Below, one piece after another: positions 1 through 11,422 of a stretch of DNA of 64,000 bases; the stretch's first letter is position 1; the number at the start of each line of letters is the position of its first letter. The stretch comes from Dactylis glomerata. Its lineage: Eukaryota > Streptophyta > Magnoliopsida > Poales > Poaceae. A program made the translations under genes and the position numbers. The stretch is taken from positions 4,724,553-4,788,552 of the forward strand of contig QXEO01000167.1 in assembly GCA_007115705.1 (NCBI GenBank), read 5' to 3'. The notes below the pieces were generated by a model. It was not told the DNA's origin. It was given only the letters and a program-made list of their open reading frames with translations, and did not search any database.

Positions 1-853
1 TTTAAGATCCCTCAAAATGGTGCTCCTAATGTCTCATGATAAGACTAAGACATTAGAGTTAGGAATTCAGGACTGAGATGAAAATAACAAGATAGGTTTG
101 ATTTGAAAGATAGAGTGGAAATAACTTATATAGGACAAAATATAAATTGATGAGATTTGAAAAGGTTAGGCCACAGGCCTATATGAGGATTATATCTACA
201 CACAAACAACTCATCAAAGTCAAACAGTCACACAAAGTCAACTCACCACACAAGGTCAATCATTTGCAGCTAATCTAGCATTATCAGAAACAATAATTGA
301 ACCAGTGCTCAATGATCATGCCTAGGTCAAGTAGAGAAGAGTTTCAATAAAGGAGTAAGGCTTTGGTAGATAGTTTTAGAAACAAATGGAGACATAAATA
401 TCTCCTTTGTAAAATCTTCTCAAAGTTGTTTGAAATACTTTTATAAATATCAACAAAATAAAAGTTTGTAAAGTAGTGGGACCACTCTACTTTGTAGGTC
501 CAGATAATTTTGTAAATACTTAGTTTTGATAAAAGCTTTGTCTCAAAAATAAATCTTGGCGCTTATTTGGATAAATAAATAAATAATTTGAATAAAAAGG
601 AGAGTTTGCCAAGATAATGGTTTTGGAAAATAGCTAGAGGCATAAATAAGAGCATGATCACAAGGGCACAAGGGTGGTGTTGGTTCACAAAGGTGTTCAA
701 TAAGCAACTCAAGAAGACATCATTAACATAACAACCAAGACAAACAAGCAAGAAACATATTTCCAGAGGTTTGCTCAAAAAGTTTTTGTTGGCCCTCTTT
801 TTTCGGCTCACTAAACACGACTTAAACAGGGTTACAAAAAGTGGGGTGTTACA
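1..853 (-). repeat. Gypsy LTR fragment (5' part of LTR), cut by window edge
   Basis: Read on the minus strand, the block starts TGTAACACCCC at 853 and continues to the window edge. The same sequence order recurs on the plus strand from 50551, which shows that this is a repeat family. A purine-rich tract (minus GGAAGAAGGGG, about 857-867) precedes the LTR start, as expected for the polypurine tract of a minus-strand gypsy element, so this should be a 3' LTR. No protein is visible. The family name is not assigned. Confidence 0.65.
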
Positions 854-869
854 ATACCCCTTCTTCCAG

Positions 870-1584
870 TTGGGGTAGGGTTAGAACTTCACCTACCATT
901 GTTCATCTTTGAAGATCTCACCTACCCCCATTGCAAAACACTAAATTCCATAGATCTCCCCTCTAGCCAACCAAAGCTCTTGATCTTTAGAGGATTGAAG
1001 GAGGAGGCACCGATCTACATCTTCATCGAAGGAATTTCATTTCCCCCTCCATTTGCTTGGAGGATTTGTGCCTAGGGGATCTTGTGACCCTAGGTGTTGT
1101 AATTGGTTGATTAACTCATCTTTGTGGTGATTCTAGCCTCCGTGGCTTTCTTGGGAGCCTCCAATTGAGTTGTGGATGTGTGCCCCAAGGTCCGTGTAAG
1201 GGATTCATGGTTCCCCCAATACCACCGCTTAGTGGAAATGAGCTAGCCTCCGTGGCTTGCTCACCGGAGAACAAGGTGAGCCTTTGTGGCATTGGTAGAC
1301 TCCGTGTCACCACACCTCTCCAACGTAGATGTACTTCCCCTCAAAAGGAAGGAACTACGGGAATACATCCTTGTGTCTCCGGTCTCCACTCTTCGGTTAT
1401 TTCTTTCCCTTACTTGTATCTTGCTAGTTACTTATTTACTTGCATGCTTGCCACTCATAGGAAATTCACCTAGTTGTACATCTAGTGAATTTACTTTGTG
1501 TCAAGCCTTAAAATTGAAAAAGATTAAAAATTGACTTAGCGCCTATTCACCCCCCCCCTCTAGTCACCCGTATCAATCCTTTCA
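870..1584 (+). repeat. Probable solo Copia-type LTR
   Basis: The right end reads TTAGCGCCTATTCACC, a C-run, then ...ATCCTTTCA at 1584. This is the usual 3' end of a group of grass Copia LTRs whose primer site TGGTATCAGAGC would follow. Here no primer site follows, and the flank is GCCAG against TCCAG on the left. That fits a solo LTR with one mutated TSD base, but the left end (870 or 871) is uncertain. Short open frames inside are chance. Confidence 0.5.
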
Positions 1585-2400
1585 GCCAGCGATGATGTGG
1601 TGCTTCTGGGGACTAGAGGAGGTGACGACGGGGCTCAGCGGATGACGGCGAGCACGACAGTGGTGGTGGCGAGGTGATTGGGGGGGCGGCGGTGTGCAGA
1701 AGCTCGGCTGGAGCATGCGGTTACTGCAGGGAAAACAAGCTTGATTCCGTTGACACGAAAACAATCTTGTTGCGGGAGTTTGCGGGGAAAGAGAGGGGTC
1801 AGAGGGGCTTTTATAGGTGGTCGCAGCTTGGGCGAGGGGCTAGGGTGTGCGGAGTTGAGAACGGATCGCACGGCGGTGGCACGAGGCATGTTCAAGCCGG
1901 TCTCCTAGCGAGAGGTTGGAGCTGACAGGCGGGCCTCGCCTGTCAGTGCCTCGGCACGGCGCGGCGTGATAACAATTCGGGAACGGGGCTAGCTGGGCCT
2001 GGGCGGCTTCCTGGCCTGGGCCGGTTAGTTCCCCCGCGACATTTTCCTATTTTTTTTTGAAATTGATTTTTCTTTATCTGTTTTGAATCAGAAATTGATT
2101 TGGCTTGCAATAAAATTTGCATAAATTAGACTAACTTCAAATTTGCAATTTTTAAAAAGAACCCAGAGGTTTTTGAGACAGACGAATAGTGTAACCAAAA
2201 GAGGTCAACACAAAATCAATTCTTTGGATCAAGGCAATAACAACTCACATGAAATAATAACTCACATGAGTTATTGAAAAAGGAATTTTTATTTGAAAAC
2301 TTTCTTTGAAGCAAAATAAAGAAAGATTATTTGAAGAAATGCAATGATGCTCATGTATGCATGCTGGTTTTGAATTTTTAAAAAATCTAGGGATGTTACA
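1585..2400 (-). repeat. Gypsy LTR fragment (TGTAACATCC family)
   Basis: On the minus strand the LTR starts TGTAACATCCC at 2400, followed by AT-rich sequence, a GC-rich leader-like stretch and truncation at about 1585. The adjoining AAGGGGGTTAGTC (minus, 2401-2413) is a good polypurine tract and sits just after the pol stop codon, so this is the 3' LTR of the element carrying the pol fragment at 2418-3509. The order of motifs resembles the large solo LTR ending at 46775, suggesting the same family group. Confidence 0.65.
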
Positions 2401-2417
2401 GACTAACCCCCTTAAGA

Positions 2418-3509
2418 TCAAGCTCGCCCTTGAGCTTCGGAATGTCTAGCAAATATGTGAGGGTGATCTTCTCGAAGAGTTTCTTCACGCTCCCAAGTGG
2501 CTTCTTCTTCAGTGTGGTGATCCCACTGTACCTTGCAAAACTTGATGGTCTTTGTGCGAGTATTCCTCTCTACTGTCTCCAAGATTTTGATTGGCTTCTC
2601 TTTGTATGTCAAATCACTTTCCAGTTTCACTTCCTCGAGAGGTATGCATGCTGGTTTTGAATTCAACAGTGTATTTAACATCTCGAGGTGACACTTTTTT
2701 AGCTGACTAACGTGAAACACATTGTGTACGGCTATAAGAATTTTTGGTAGTTCCAACTCATAGGCCACTTCTCCTTTGCGAGATAGAACTTTAAAGGGAC
2801 CTATGAATCGTGGTGCTAGCTTCCCTTTGATTCGAAATCTCTTGACTCCTCGAAGTGGTGATACTCTAAGATAAGCTCTATCACCTGCCTCATGTGTGGC
2901 TTCTCTACGCTTATTATCTGCGTAGCTTTTCTATCTAGATTGGGCTATCTTCAATCTGTCTTTGATCAATCTAACCTTCTCTTCTGCTTCTTCGATGATA
3001 TCTTGTCTGAAGAAACTACGTTCTCCTACACCACTCCACAATAATGGTGTAGTACACTTCTTCCCATACAAAGCTTCAAATGGTGCCATTTCAATACTGG
3101 CTTGATAACTATTGTTGTATGAAAACTCTACGTATGGCAAGTTGTCATCCCAACTGGATCCATAGTCCAGAGCACATGCTCTCAGCATGTCTTCCAGAAT
3201 TTGGTTAACCCTCTCAGTATGTCCATCAGTTTGTGGATGAAATGTTGTGCTAAACTCTAATCTTGTTCCTAGAGATTCATGAAGTTGCTTCCAGAAATGC
3301 GAGGTAAATTGGGTACCTCTATCTGACACAATACTCTTTGGAACTCCATGTAAGCACACAATTCTCTTCATATAGATATCTGCCAACTTAGCACTGGTGT
3401 AGGTTATCTTTACTAGTATAAAGTGAGCTACCTTTGTTAAATGGTCAACAACTACCCAAATAGAATCATAACCATATTTTGTTTTAGGTAGTCCAGTAAT
3501 GAAATCCAT
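2418..3509 (-). pseudogene. Gypsy pol 3' end: integrase core plus chromodomain-like C-terminus
   Basis: This is the C-terminal part of a Ty3/gypsy polyprotein on the minus strand. The start of the visible frame has MDFITGLPKT, then VVVDHLTKVAHF, SDRGTQF and a TERVNQ segment, which together supply the D, D and E of the integrase core. The C-terminal 116 residues hold the FHVSQLKKC motif and a KVQWDHHTEEEATWE segment typical of the chromodomain-like tail of chromoviruses. The frame is continuous over 364 codons except for one TAG at 2931-2933, at a position where Q is expected (CAG to TAG). The 5' end is lost at about 3510, where a Copia LTR piece abuts. It is followed by a polypurine tract and LTR (1585-2400). 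It would act in cDNA integration but is dead here. Confidence 0.88.
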
Positions 3510-3510
3510 A

Positions 3511-4493
3511 CCAAAGTGTGAATTAACAGAGACTCGGACACTTACCCCTAAACTCCTTCCGGAACTCCTTCCGGAACCTTCCGAACGACTTTCGGATCTC
3601 AGCGGAACTTTTCTGGCTTCCTTCTATCAACACATTGATAATTCTAGAAACATCTTAATGTCAGTGCACCTTTAATTGAGTTACCCTACGGCTAGGGAAT
3701 ACTCTAGACATTAATGAGACTCCTCTCTGGTAAATGATCATCAATCGGATCTGGACATCCGTGATGATCCATGTGTATTCCCACGAAGGAACTTTGTCGT
3801 TACCGCAAACGTCGATGCCCTATTCCCTTTGCTTCTGCGATACTTGCAGTGTCTGAGGTTTGATCGTCGATATCTTCATACCTAGTTCAATCTCATTACC
3901 GACATTGGTATTTACTCGTTCCCGTGATATTCCATCCCCGTGACCTAGTCACATGTTGCAACATTGGATGAATCTTACCGAGTGGGCCTAGAGTATCTTT
4001 CTGTCACACGGATGAACAAATCCCGCTCTTGATGCATACGCCTCAACCTACCCCTTTGGAAACCTACGAGACACCTTTTTCAGTCACCTGTTACGTTGTG
4101 ACACTTGATGCAAAAAAAAGCCTCCTCTGGTAGTAGTGATTAAATATGATATCACTGTCTAAGGATTAGGTTATAACATTTCTTATTATTGTAACATGAA
4201 CATCATGACATGATCATGTTACATAATAATGTTGGGTATGTCCATCATGACATTTTCACAATGGCATGAACATTATTGTCAATTGACGTATTTGTCACTG
4301 ATCTGGAGACTGATCATTAGTTGACCAATGAGCTAGTATAGAGATATACTAGGGACTCTTGGTTATTTAATACCACACGTGTATCGGTATCTCCGGACTG
4401 ACACAGTTATAGCACAGTATTAAACTTATTATGAACTCTTTGGAATATGCAAATAAACCCATTATTATTTTCCTCTAGGGTATAATTCCTTCA
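3511..4493 (-). repeat. Copia LTR fragment, Angela/BARE-like
   Basis: Read on the minus strand the block begins at 4493 with TGAAGGAATTATACCCTAGA and continues with the AT-rich then GC-richer order of the Angela/BARE/WIS group of Pooideae Copia LTRs. At under 1 kb it is shorter than the usual LTR of that group (about 1.7 kb). Its left edge joins broken gypsy pol without a TG end or matching TSD, so it looks truncated by deletion. Confidence 0.65.
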
Positions 4494-4526
4494 CTACCAA
4501 ACGCGATCAAGATGTGCCGGGGTGGC
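4494..4526. other. Pre-insertion host sequence, left of element A
   Basis: This short host stretch ends with GTGGC (4522-4526), the left TSD of element A. It continues at 11394-11422 between elements A and B, and again at 18860 onward. Removing A and B joins three pieces into one host sequence containing the motif ACCAAACGC near both ends. No gene is visible in it. Confidence 0.7.
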
Positions 4527-6148
4527 TGCTGGTTGGTGATGGTGCCAGAAAATTACTGTGGCGTTTGTTGACGTGGGATCAGTAAGTTCTTGTGCGTGGT
4601 GAATGACCAGCCCGTTGGGAACCCCAAGAGGAAGGTATGATGAGTGTAGCGGCTAGTTTTCCCTCAGTTAAGAAACCAAGGTTTATCGATCAGGAGAAGG
4701 AGAGACAGCGACGACTGAAGGTGTTTGTGGAACCTGCACACACACAGACAAATACTTTGTTCCCAACTTGCGATGAGGTTGTCAATCTCACCAGTTTGCT
4801 TGAAACAAAGGTTATGAGTGTATCGAGTGGAAAACAGTAGTAATATGCTAGTAAAGTAAACAGTGCGGGAAAGTAAACAGGTGATTGCAATATGATTAAA
4901 ATAGGACCGGGGTCCACAGTTCACTAGTGGTGTCTCTCCATAGATAAATAACATGCTGGGTAAACGAATTACAGTTGGGCAATTGATAGAATAAAGATAA
5001 CGTGATATGTCAAGAAGATCACTATGAGATTCACTCTGGGCATTACAACAAAATACATAGACCGCCATCCAACTGCATCTATGACTAATAATCCACCCCC
5101 GGGGATATCATCCGAACACCCTAGAAGTATTAAGTTGCGAACAACAGATAATTGCATTAAGCAAAGTGTGTAATGTAAACAAAGCATATGCCCTCGAGCA
5201 TATGAATGTTGTTTTCTCCCTAGTAGCAACAGCACATCTACCACCTTAGAGGTTTCTATCACTCCCCCAGGTGAAATAGAGGCATGAACCCACTATCGAG
5301 CATAAATACCCCCTCTTGGAGTCACTAGCAACTACTCGGCCAAGATAGCCACTAACAACGGAGAGCATGCAAGATCATAAACAACATAGAGATAACAAAA
5401 GATATAATTCAGTGCAGCAACTTAATCATAAACACCAATATTCATCGGATCCCAACAAACCAACATCATAGTAATTACATAACGGTGATCTCAATCATGT
5501 AGGGCAGCTCATGAGATCTAAACATGAAGCACATGGTGGAGAAGACAACCAACTAGCTACTGCTATGGACCCATAGTCCAAGGTAGACTACTCACTCATC
5601 GCTCCAGAGGCAATCATGGCGATGAAGGAGACCTCCGGTGGCAATTCCCCTCTCCGGCAGGGTGCCGGGAAGAGCTTCTGGAACCTCCCGATCTTCGAGT
5701 CGACGGCGGCGGCGGATCGCGATGTATTCTGGAAAACTGATCGGGCCCTTAGGTTTTTCTCGTCAGGGGGTATATGTAGGCGAAAGGGGGCTGTCAGAGG
5801 GTGGACCACGTGGCCTCACATGGGGCTGGCGCGGCCAGGGGCTAGGCCGCGCCGCCCCTGTGTGTGGGGGCCTCGTGGCCCCCCTCCGTCAGGTCTTCGG
5901 ATGTTTGGGAGCTCCCCGATGAAATATGACTTCAGGAACTTGTTTCGTCCAATTCGGAGAATATTTCCTGTGTATCACTTCTGAAACCAAAAACAGCAGA
6001 AAACAGGGAACTGGCACTGTGGCACTTCGTTAATAGGTTAGTTCCGGAAAGCGTATAAAAATGCCACTAAGTGTAACGAAACAATAGGCAAATGGTGTAA
6101 AACAAAGCATGGAGCATCAAAAATTATAGATACGTTTGAGACGTATCA
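4527..6148 (-). repeat. Element A 3' LTR
   Basis: 1622 bp, offset from the 5' copy by exactly 5245 bp along its whole length, so there are no net indels. It ends GAGACGTATCA at 6148, followed at once by the polypurine side of the element (plus-strand AGCATCCCCAAGCTTAAC). Open frames inside recur in every LTR copy of this group and are not supported as genes. Confidence 0.95.
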
Positions 6149-8781
6149 AGCATCCCCAAGCTTAACTCCTGCTCGTCCTCGAGTAGGTAAGTGATAACAA
6201 AAGAATAATTTTTGAGGTGACATGCACCTACACAATCTTGATCATATATGTAAGCATTGATGAGCTGGGATCAATAGAACTTAAAACATGGGCATGAAAG
6301 ATATAATCATGACAATAAGAACATAGCAACCATGTTGTAAACATGCAAATGAACACAAACAAAAGATCATGATAATGAAACAATGAAAGTCAAACGTGTG
6401 TTCAAATCATAAGGAAAAACATACAAATGGTTTTCAGCTTGTCCTTCAAAGAGAGCAAAACATAAATGCATAGGACACCTCAAAGTTTAAGAGGGCGACT
6501 AGATACAATTAATTTAAGAACAAGTGAAACCAACAATATGAGTCAATCAATGAACCTTGGGACAATGCATATCACACTAAGAATGACAACTATGCTCTCT
6601 TAATGGTGCATAAAGAAAGAAGGTGGTGACTCAACATAAAAGTAAAAGAAAGGCCCTTCGCAGAGGGAAGCAGTGATTTAAACATGTGCTAGAGCTTTTC
6701 ATTTTGTAAAACAGAGATAAAACTTGATTTTGAGAGGTGGTTGTCTTTGTCAACGACTGGCAATGGGGTTCTTACTATCTTCCATACAAAAATAAAGCAA
6801 GTTTTTGAGAGAGAGATTGGCACTTCGTGCTCTTTTTATAAAACTTGGCACTCCTCCCCACCTTTTCCTTTCACATACCATGGCTAACCGATTCCATCGG
6901 GTGCCCACCAACATTCACATTCTTGGAGGAGTGCCTTTTTTTCTTTTTTTTTCTCTTTTTTTTCTTTTTGGAATAAACAATATGGAAGATAGCAAATCCG
7001 ACCACTACGTCCCCATGAGCTGAAAACAGTGTCACAAAACGAGAAGTATTTTGAAGGTTTTTGAAAGGTAGCACACGAAAATTTTACTTTGGAATGGCTT
7101 ACAAATACCATGCATAGGAATTTATAGTGGACACAATGGAAAACTTTGGCTTTTTAGGAGTTGGATGCACGAGTAGAGCTCATACTCAGTACAAGGCGAG
7201 GGCTAGCAAAAGACTGGGAGCGACCAACTAAGAGAGCAATAATGGCCATAATCATGCAAAGCGACAAAGCGACATTAAAAGAAGCATACGATGGCATCAA
7301 AAGTCAAAAACTAAATGATCATGAAGGCTAATGGCGACTTTGGAAGAGTCTAACATGTGTGAGCATGCGCCAAGTCAACCCAAATAAAGCATCAAGGAGA
7401 AAACCAAAATAATGCTTCCATACAATAAAAACAACGCATGATTTTTTCAAAGGCTCATTAAGCAATCTCAGTTATTTGAGACAAGTCATGCTACAGCAAA
7501 ACCACTAAGCATACTATCAAAAAGACATCAAGCATGACATGAAAAAGCCTAAGCCGCAGTCTACACAAGCTCCTTCTTGTACCACTATTTTGCACAAAGC
7601 TTTTTCTCTTTTCCAACACCATTTGAAATTTTAAAAACAACCTCTTTTAATGAAAACCAATAAAGTTCAGAGGCAAAAATACACCTTGATGAAAAGATAT
7701 GACAAAATCTGAATGCATATCAAGGCGAAAACGAAAACCAAAAGCAGTAGCAGAAAAACTAGAATGCTCGATTAATAAGAGTGAAAACTAGAGCATTCTT
7801 TACAAATGAAAACGAGTACATCTCCTCCAAAGGAAATTTGTTGGGGTCCAACCATTTATTGCAGCAAACAAACAAACTAAGCAAACTAAGAAAACTAAAA
7901 CAACTGACGCTCCAAGAAAAACACATAGTGCATGAAGCAATAAAAATATAGTGTTTTGAAAGGTGACCTGATTTTTGCCGATGAAGAAGGGGTGCCTCGG
8001 GGGCATCCCCAAGCTTTGACGCTTGTACTTCTTGGATATTTCTTGGGGTGCTGGGCATCCCCAAGCTTGAGCTTTTGTCCATTCTTCAACTCAACTCATC
8101 ATTCTCCAATCCCTACACTTGAAAACTTCCTTCATACAAAACTAAACACAATTCTATTAGCAACATTAGTGCAAGCATAAAATATATTCAACCTCTTTTA
8201 GCTTCAGGTTTCAACCCAAAACTACCACATATAAAGTATATACTACTGTAGCAACTTCCACAAGAGTCCCATGATCAAAAAGAACTCAAAAGAAAGCGAT
8301 AAAGTGGCAAAAACAAATATTGGCAGAAATCTGTCAAAACTGGACAGCTGATAATGGACGAATTTTTGAGGGATTTTCTGTTGCTCAAATCAAAAAGTGT
8401 TCAACTAAGAAAAGTTTGGATATAACCTGGGGCATAAGCACAAGAAATCGCAGGTCCAAAAGATAAACAGAGAATTTTCACGAATTTTTACGGTGCAGCA
8501 CCGAAAACAGTTTCAGGACAGCAATAACCCCAAATCTTTACCTCACTCAAATTAGAGGCTTCTCTTGGCACAAAAACGAAATAAACAAGATAAAGAGCGG
8601 TCATTACAGTAGTAATGACTTCTAAGACTCAAAAAAAGAAAAAGTACTGAAAGGTAAACAATGGGTTATCTCCCAAGAGTGCTTTTCTTTAACGCCTTTG
8701 AGCTAGGCGCAGAAAATTGCGAATCAAGTAATATCAATAGATGAAGTGCTAGGATCAGCGCGTGCCTTACGTCTTGCTTTC
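6149..8781 (-). repeat. Element A 3' non-coding module
   Basis: About 2.6 kb between the ORF stop and the 3' LTR with no sustained ORF. The same sequence order occurs in elements B (14283-17178), F (39683-42325) and C (31400-35896, split by D). It contains a conserved hairpin at 8042-8065 and three copies of the motif AAGCTTGGGGATGC on the minus strand, one of them beside the 3' LTR. A polypyrimidine run lies near 6937-6970. Conservation without coding capacity suggests a cis role such as packaging, which is inference. Confidence 0.8.
8042..8065 (-). other. Conserved hairpin in element A
   Basis: Arms CTTGGGG and CCCCAAG flank a 10-nt loop on the minus strand. The equivalent position in B, C and F has the same arms or a shortened version. 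Function is unknown; a role in genome RNA dimerisation or packaging is a guess. Confidence 0.55.
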
Positions 8782-9591
8782 TTACCTTTTGCTCTTGATT
8801 TTAGGAAAGACATGGTTATTGCAAGGTGGAGTGGTGAATGTTATATTGCCTTTTCCCACGTCGATGACGGCGCCTAAGAGCTTCAAGAGCGATCTCCCAA
8901 GTGTGATTTGTCCTTTCCCTACACATTCAATAACAAGATAATCAGTAGATATCATTCTTCCTAGGACTTTTGTAAAGACTCCTTCAGCAATTCCAAGGGG
9001 AAATATAGTGACATTGTTAGTAAGAGAAATTTCTTCTCCCCCCTCAGAAAGCTTCCAAAGACTCAAAGATTCATAGACACTCTTTGGCATAAGACAAAAT
9101 TCAAACAAAATATCACAACGAGCATGAAAAGTTTCACCATTAATGGTGATTTTTATTGTAGGATTCCAACTCGAAGGTTCAGAATTTATTGGCACATAAT
9201 CAAAATGCTGGCGCAAAGTACTGTAGCAAGAATGCAAACTAGCAGTGTGAGTCTCAAGAGTATTAAGTCTATTTAAAATGCTCACAAGAGAGGAATCAAA
9301 ATAGGTTGGCATGCTATAAATTGTGATCAACTTTTTAATAATATTGAAGGCTTGATCTCCATCACAATGAAGGAAATCTCCTTCTGCAGTAGCATCCAAA
9401 GAATATCTATAACGAAGAGAAAGTCCAAAGTAAAAACTACTAAGAAGCAAACTCAAAGTCATTTTAGGTTCAGTTTTTCCATGCCATTCATAAATTCTAG
9501 ACCAAGCTTCTTTAAAGCTTTCCTCATCTTTCTGCTTAAAGGTAAAGATCTTGTCCGCGGGGGACATAGTAGTAGCAACTAAACTAGACAT
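8782..9591 (-). CDS. Element A ORF: gag N-terminal domain fused to degenerate retropepsin-like domain
   Basis: 269 aa, complete from ATG to stop, starting about 150 nt downstream of the tRNA-Asp primer site, the normal gag position. Residues about 15-90 resemble the gag N-terminus of element F, with shared blocks such as SFKEAW, a FYFGLSLRYRY-like segment and LDATAEGDFL. From about residue 125 onward the pattern CDILFEFCLMPKSVYESL, an ILV-rich core and LGRSLLKLLGAVIDVGKG follow the layout of the Athila protease domain, but the D-x-G-A active-site loop of element C (CDLGAS) is replaced by CDILFE, so proteolysis is unlikely. The frame is intact and the element young, so it may still be translated as a capsid-like protein. 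It is unlikely to be a host gene because it lies inside matched LTRs. Confidence 0.8.
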   Translation of the reverse strand: MSSLVATTMSPADKIFTFKQKDEESFKEAWSRIYEWHGKTEPKMTLSLLLSSFYFGLSLRYRYSLDATAEGDFLHCDGDQAFNIIKKLITIYSMPTYFDSSLVSILNRLNTLETHTASLHSCYSTLRQHFDYVPINSEPSSWNPTIKITINGETFHARCDILFEFCLMPKSVYESLSLWKLSEGGEEISLTNNVTIFPLGIAEGVFTKVLGRMISTDYLVIECVGKGQITLGRSLLKLLGAVIDVGKGNITFTTPPCNNHVFPKIKSKR

Positions 9592-9744
9592 AGTAAACTA
9601 AAGCAAGCAAGTAAAAACAACTACCAAGGATTCTAATTTTTTTTTGGGTTTTTGATATAAAAACAATGCAGGTAAAGCAAAACAAATAACAAAGTAAAGA
9701 ATGTGTATGCGAAGAACTCCCCTCGCAGAAGTCTTCTCTTCCTT

Positions 9745-9761
9745 CCCCGGCAACGGCGCCA
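9745..9761 (-). other. Primer binding site, tRNA-Asp type (element A)
   Basis: The minus strand reads TGGCGCCGTTGCCGGGG, the complement of the 3' end of plant tRNA-Asp including CCA. It lies 10 nt inside the 5' LTR. tRNA-Asp priming is known for Athila-lineage gypsy elements. Confidence 0.9.
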
Positions 9762-9771
9762 GAAAATTAGC

Positions 9772-11393
9772 TGCTGGTTGGTGATGGTGCCAGAAAATTA
9801 CTGTGGCATTTGTTGACATGGGAGCAGTAAGTCCTTGTGCGTGGTGAATGACCAGCCCGTTGGGAACCCCAAGAGGAAGGTATGATGAGTGTAGCGGCTA
9901 GTTTTCCCTCAGTTAAGAAACCAAGGTTTATCGATCAGGAGAAGGAGAGACAGCGACGACTGAAGGTGTTTGTGGAACCTGCACACACACAGACAAATAC
10001 TTTGTTCCCAACTTGCGATGAGGTTGTCAATCTCACCGGTTTGCTTGAAACAAAGGTTATGAGTGTATCGAGTGGAAAACAGTAGTAATATGCTAGTAAA
10101 GTAAACAGTGCGGGAAAGTAAACAGGTGATTGCAATATGATTAAAATAGGACCGGGGTCCACAGTTCACTAGTGGTGTCTCTCCATAGATAAATAACATG
10201 CTGGGTAAACGAATTACAGTTGGGCAATTGATAGAATAAAGATAACGTGATATGTCAAGAAGATCACTATGAGATTCACTCTGGGCATTACAACAAAATA
10301 CATAGACCGCCATCCAACTGCATCTATGACTAATAATCCACCCCCGGGGATATCATCCGAACACCCTAGAAGTATTAAGTTGCGAACAACAGATAATTGC
10401 ATTAAGCAAAGTGTGTAATGTAAACAAAGCATATGCCCTCGAGCATATGAATGTTGTTTTCTCCCTAGTAGCAACAACACATCTACCACCTTAGAGGTTT
10501 CTGTCACTCCCCCAGGTGAAATAGAGGCATGAACCCACTATCGAGCATAAATACCCCCTCTTGGAGTCACTAGCAACTACTCGGCCAAGATAGCCACTAA
10601 CAACGGAGAGCATGCAAGATCATAAACAACATAGAGATAACAAAAGATATAATTCAGTGCAGCAACTTAATCATAAACACCAATATTCATCGGATCCCAA
10701 CAAACCAACATCATAGTAATTACATAACGGTGATCTCAATCATGTAGGGCAGCTCATGAGATCTAAACATGAAGCACATGGTGGAGAAGACAACCAACTA
10801 GCTACTGCTATGGACCCATAGTCCAAGGTAGACTACTCACTCATCGCTCCGGAGGCAATCATGGCGATGAAGGAGACCTCCGGTGGCGATTCCCCTCTCC
10901 GGCAGGGTGCCGGGAAGAGCTTCTGGACCCTCCCGATCTTCGGGTCGACGGCGGCGGCGGATCGCGATGTATTCTGGAAAACTGATCGGGCCCTTAGGTT
11001 TTTCTCGTCAGGGGGTATATGTAGGCGAAAGGGGGCTGTCAGAGGGTGGACCACGTGGCCTCACACGGGGCTGGCGCGGCCAGGGGCTAGGCCGCGCCGC
11101 CCCTGTGTGTGGGGGCCTCGTGGCCCCCCTCCGTCAGGTCTTCGGATGTTTGGGAGCTCCCCGATGAAATATGACTTCAGGAACTTGTTTCGTCCAATTC
11201 GGAGAATATTTCCTGTGTATCACTTCTGAAACCAAAAACAGCAGAAAATAGGGAACTGGCACTGTGGCACTTCGTTAATAGGTTAGTTCCAGAAAGCGTA
11301 TAAAAATGCCACTAAGTGTAACGAAACAATAGGCAAATGGTGTAAAACAAAGCATGGAGCATCAAAAATTATAGATACATTTGAGACGTATCA
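9772..11393 (-). repeat. Element A 5' LTR
   Basis: 1622 bp. It contains the promoter on the minus strand: the sequence opposite TATATGTA at about 11016-11023 is in the place of the CCTATAAAG box found in elements B, D and F, so A's TATA region is altered to TACATATA. The LTR start forms a GATACAT/ACGTATC near-palindrome; the 3' LTR copy is perfect. Confidence 0.93.
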
Positions 11394-11422
11394 GTGGCTA
11401 GGCCGGGAAGCCCCACGACCAC
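11394..11422. other. Host spacer between elements A and B with both TSDs
   Basis: GTGGC (11394-11398) is the right TSD of A, and ACCAC (11418-11422) is the left TSD of B. Only 19 bp lie between the TSDs, so two related elements inserted 24 bp apart in opposite directions. Confidence 0.9.

Larger units (their letters stand above)
4527..11393 (-). mobile_element. Element A: complete non-autonomous Athila-type LTR retrotransposon
   Basis: Two LTRs of exactly 1622 bp lie at 4527-6148 (3' LTR) and 9772-11393 (5' LTR). TSD GTGGC occurs at 4522-4526 and 11394-11398. In minus orientation the LTR runs TGATACGTCTC...CCAACCAGCA. The primer site at 9745-9761 matches the 3' end of plant tRNA-Asp. The internal region holds one ORF (8782-9591) and a 2.6-kb non-coding 3' module; no reverse transcriptase, RNase H or integrase is present. 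I counted about 15 LTR differences by eye (about 0.9%), nearly all transitions, so this is a young insertion. Athila lineage is inferred from the tRNA-Asp primer and the gag relatives in element C. Confidence 0.95.

Noticed and set aside
3511..4498. A complete solo Copia LTR with TSD
   Set aside because: The right LTR end is clear at 4493, but there is no TG end or matching 5-bp repeat on the left and the length is too short.
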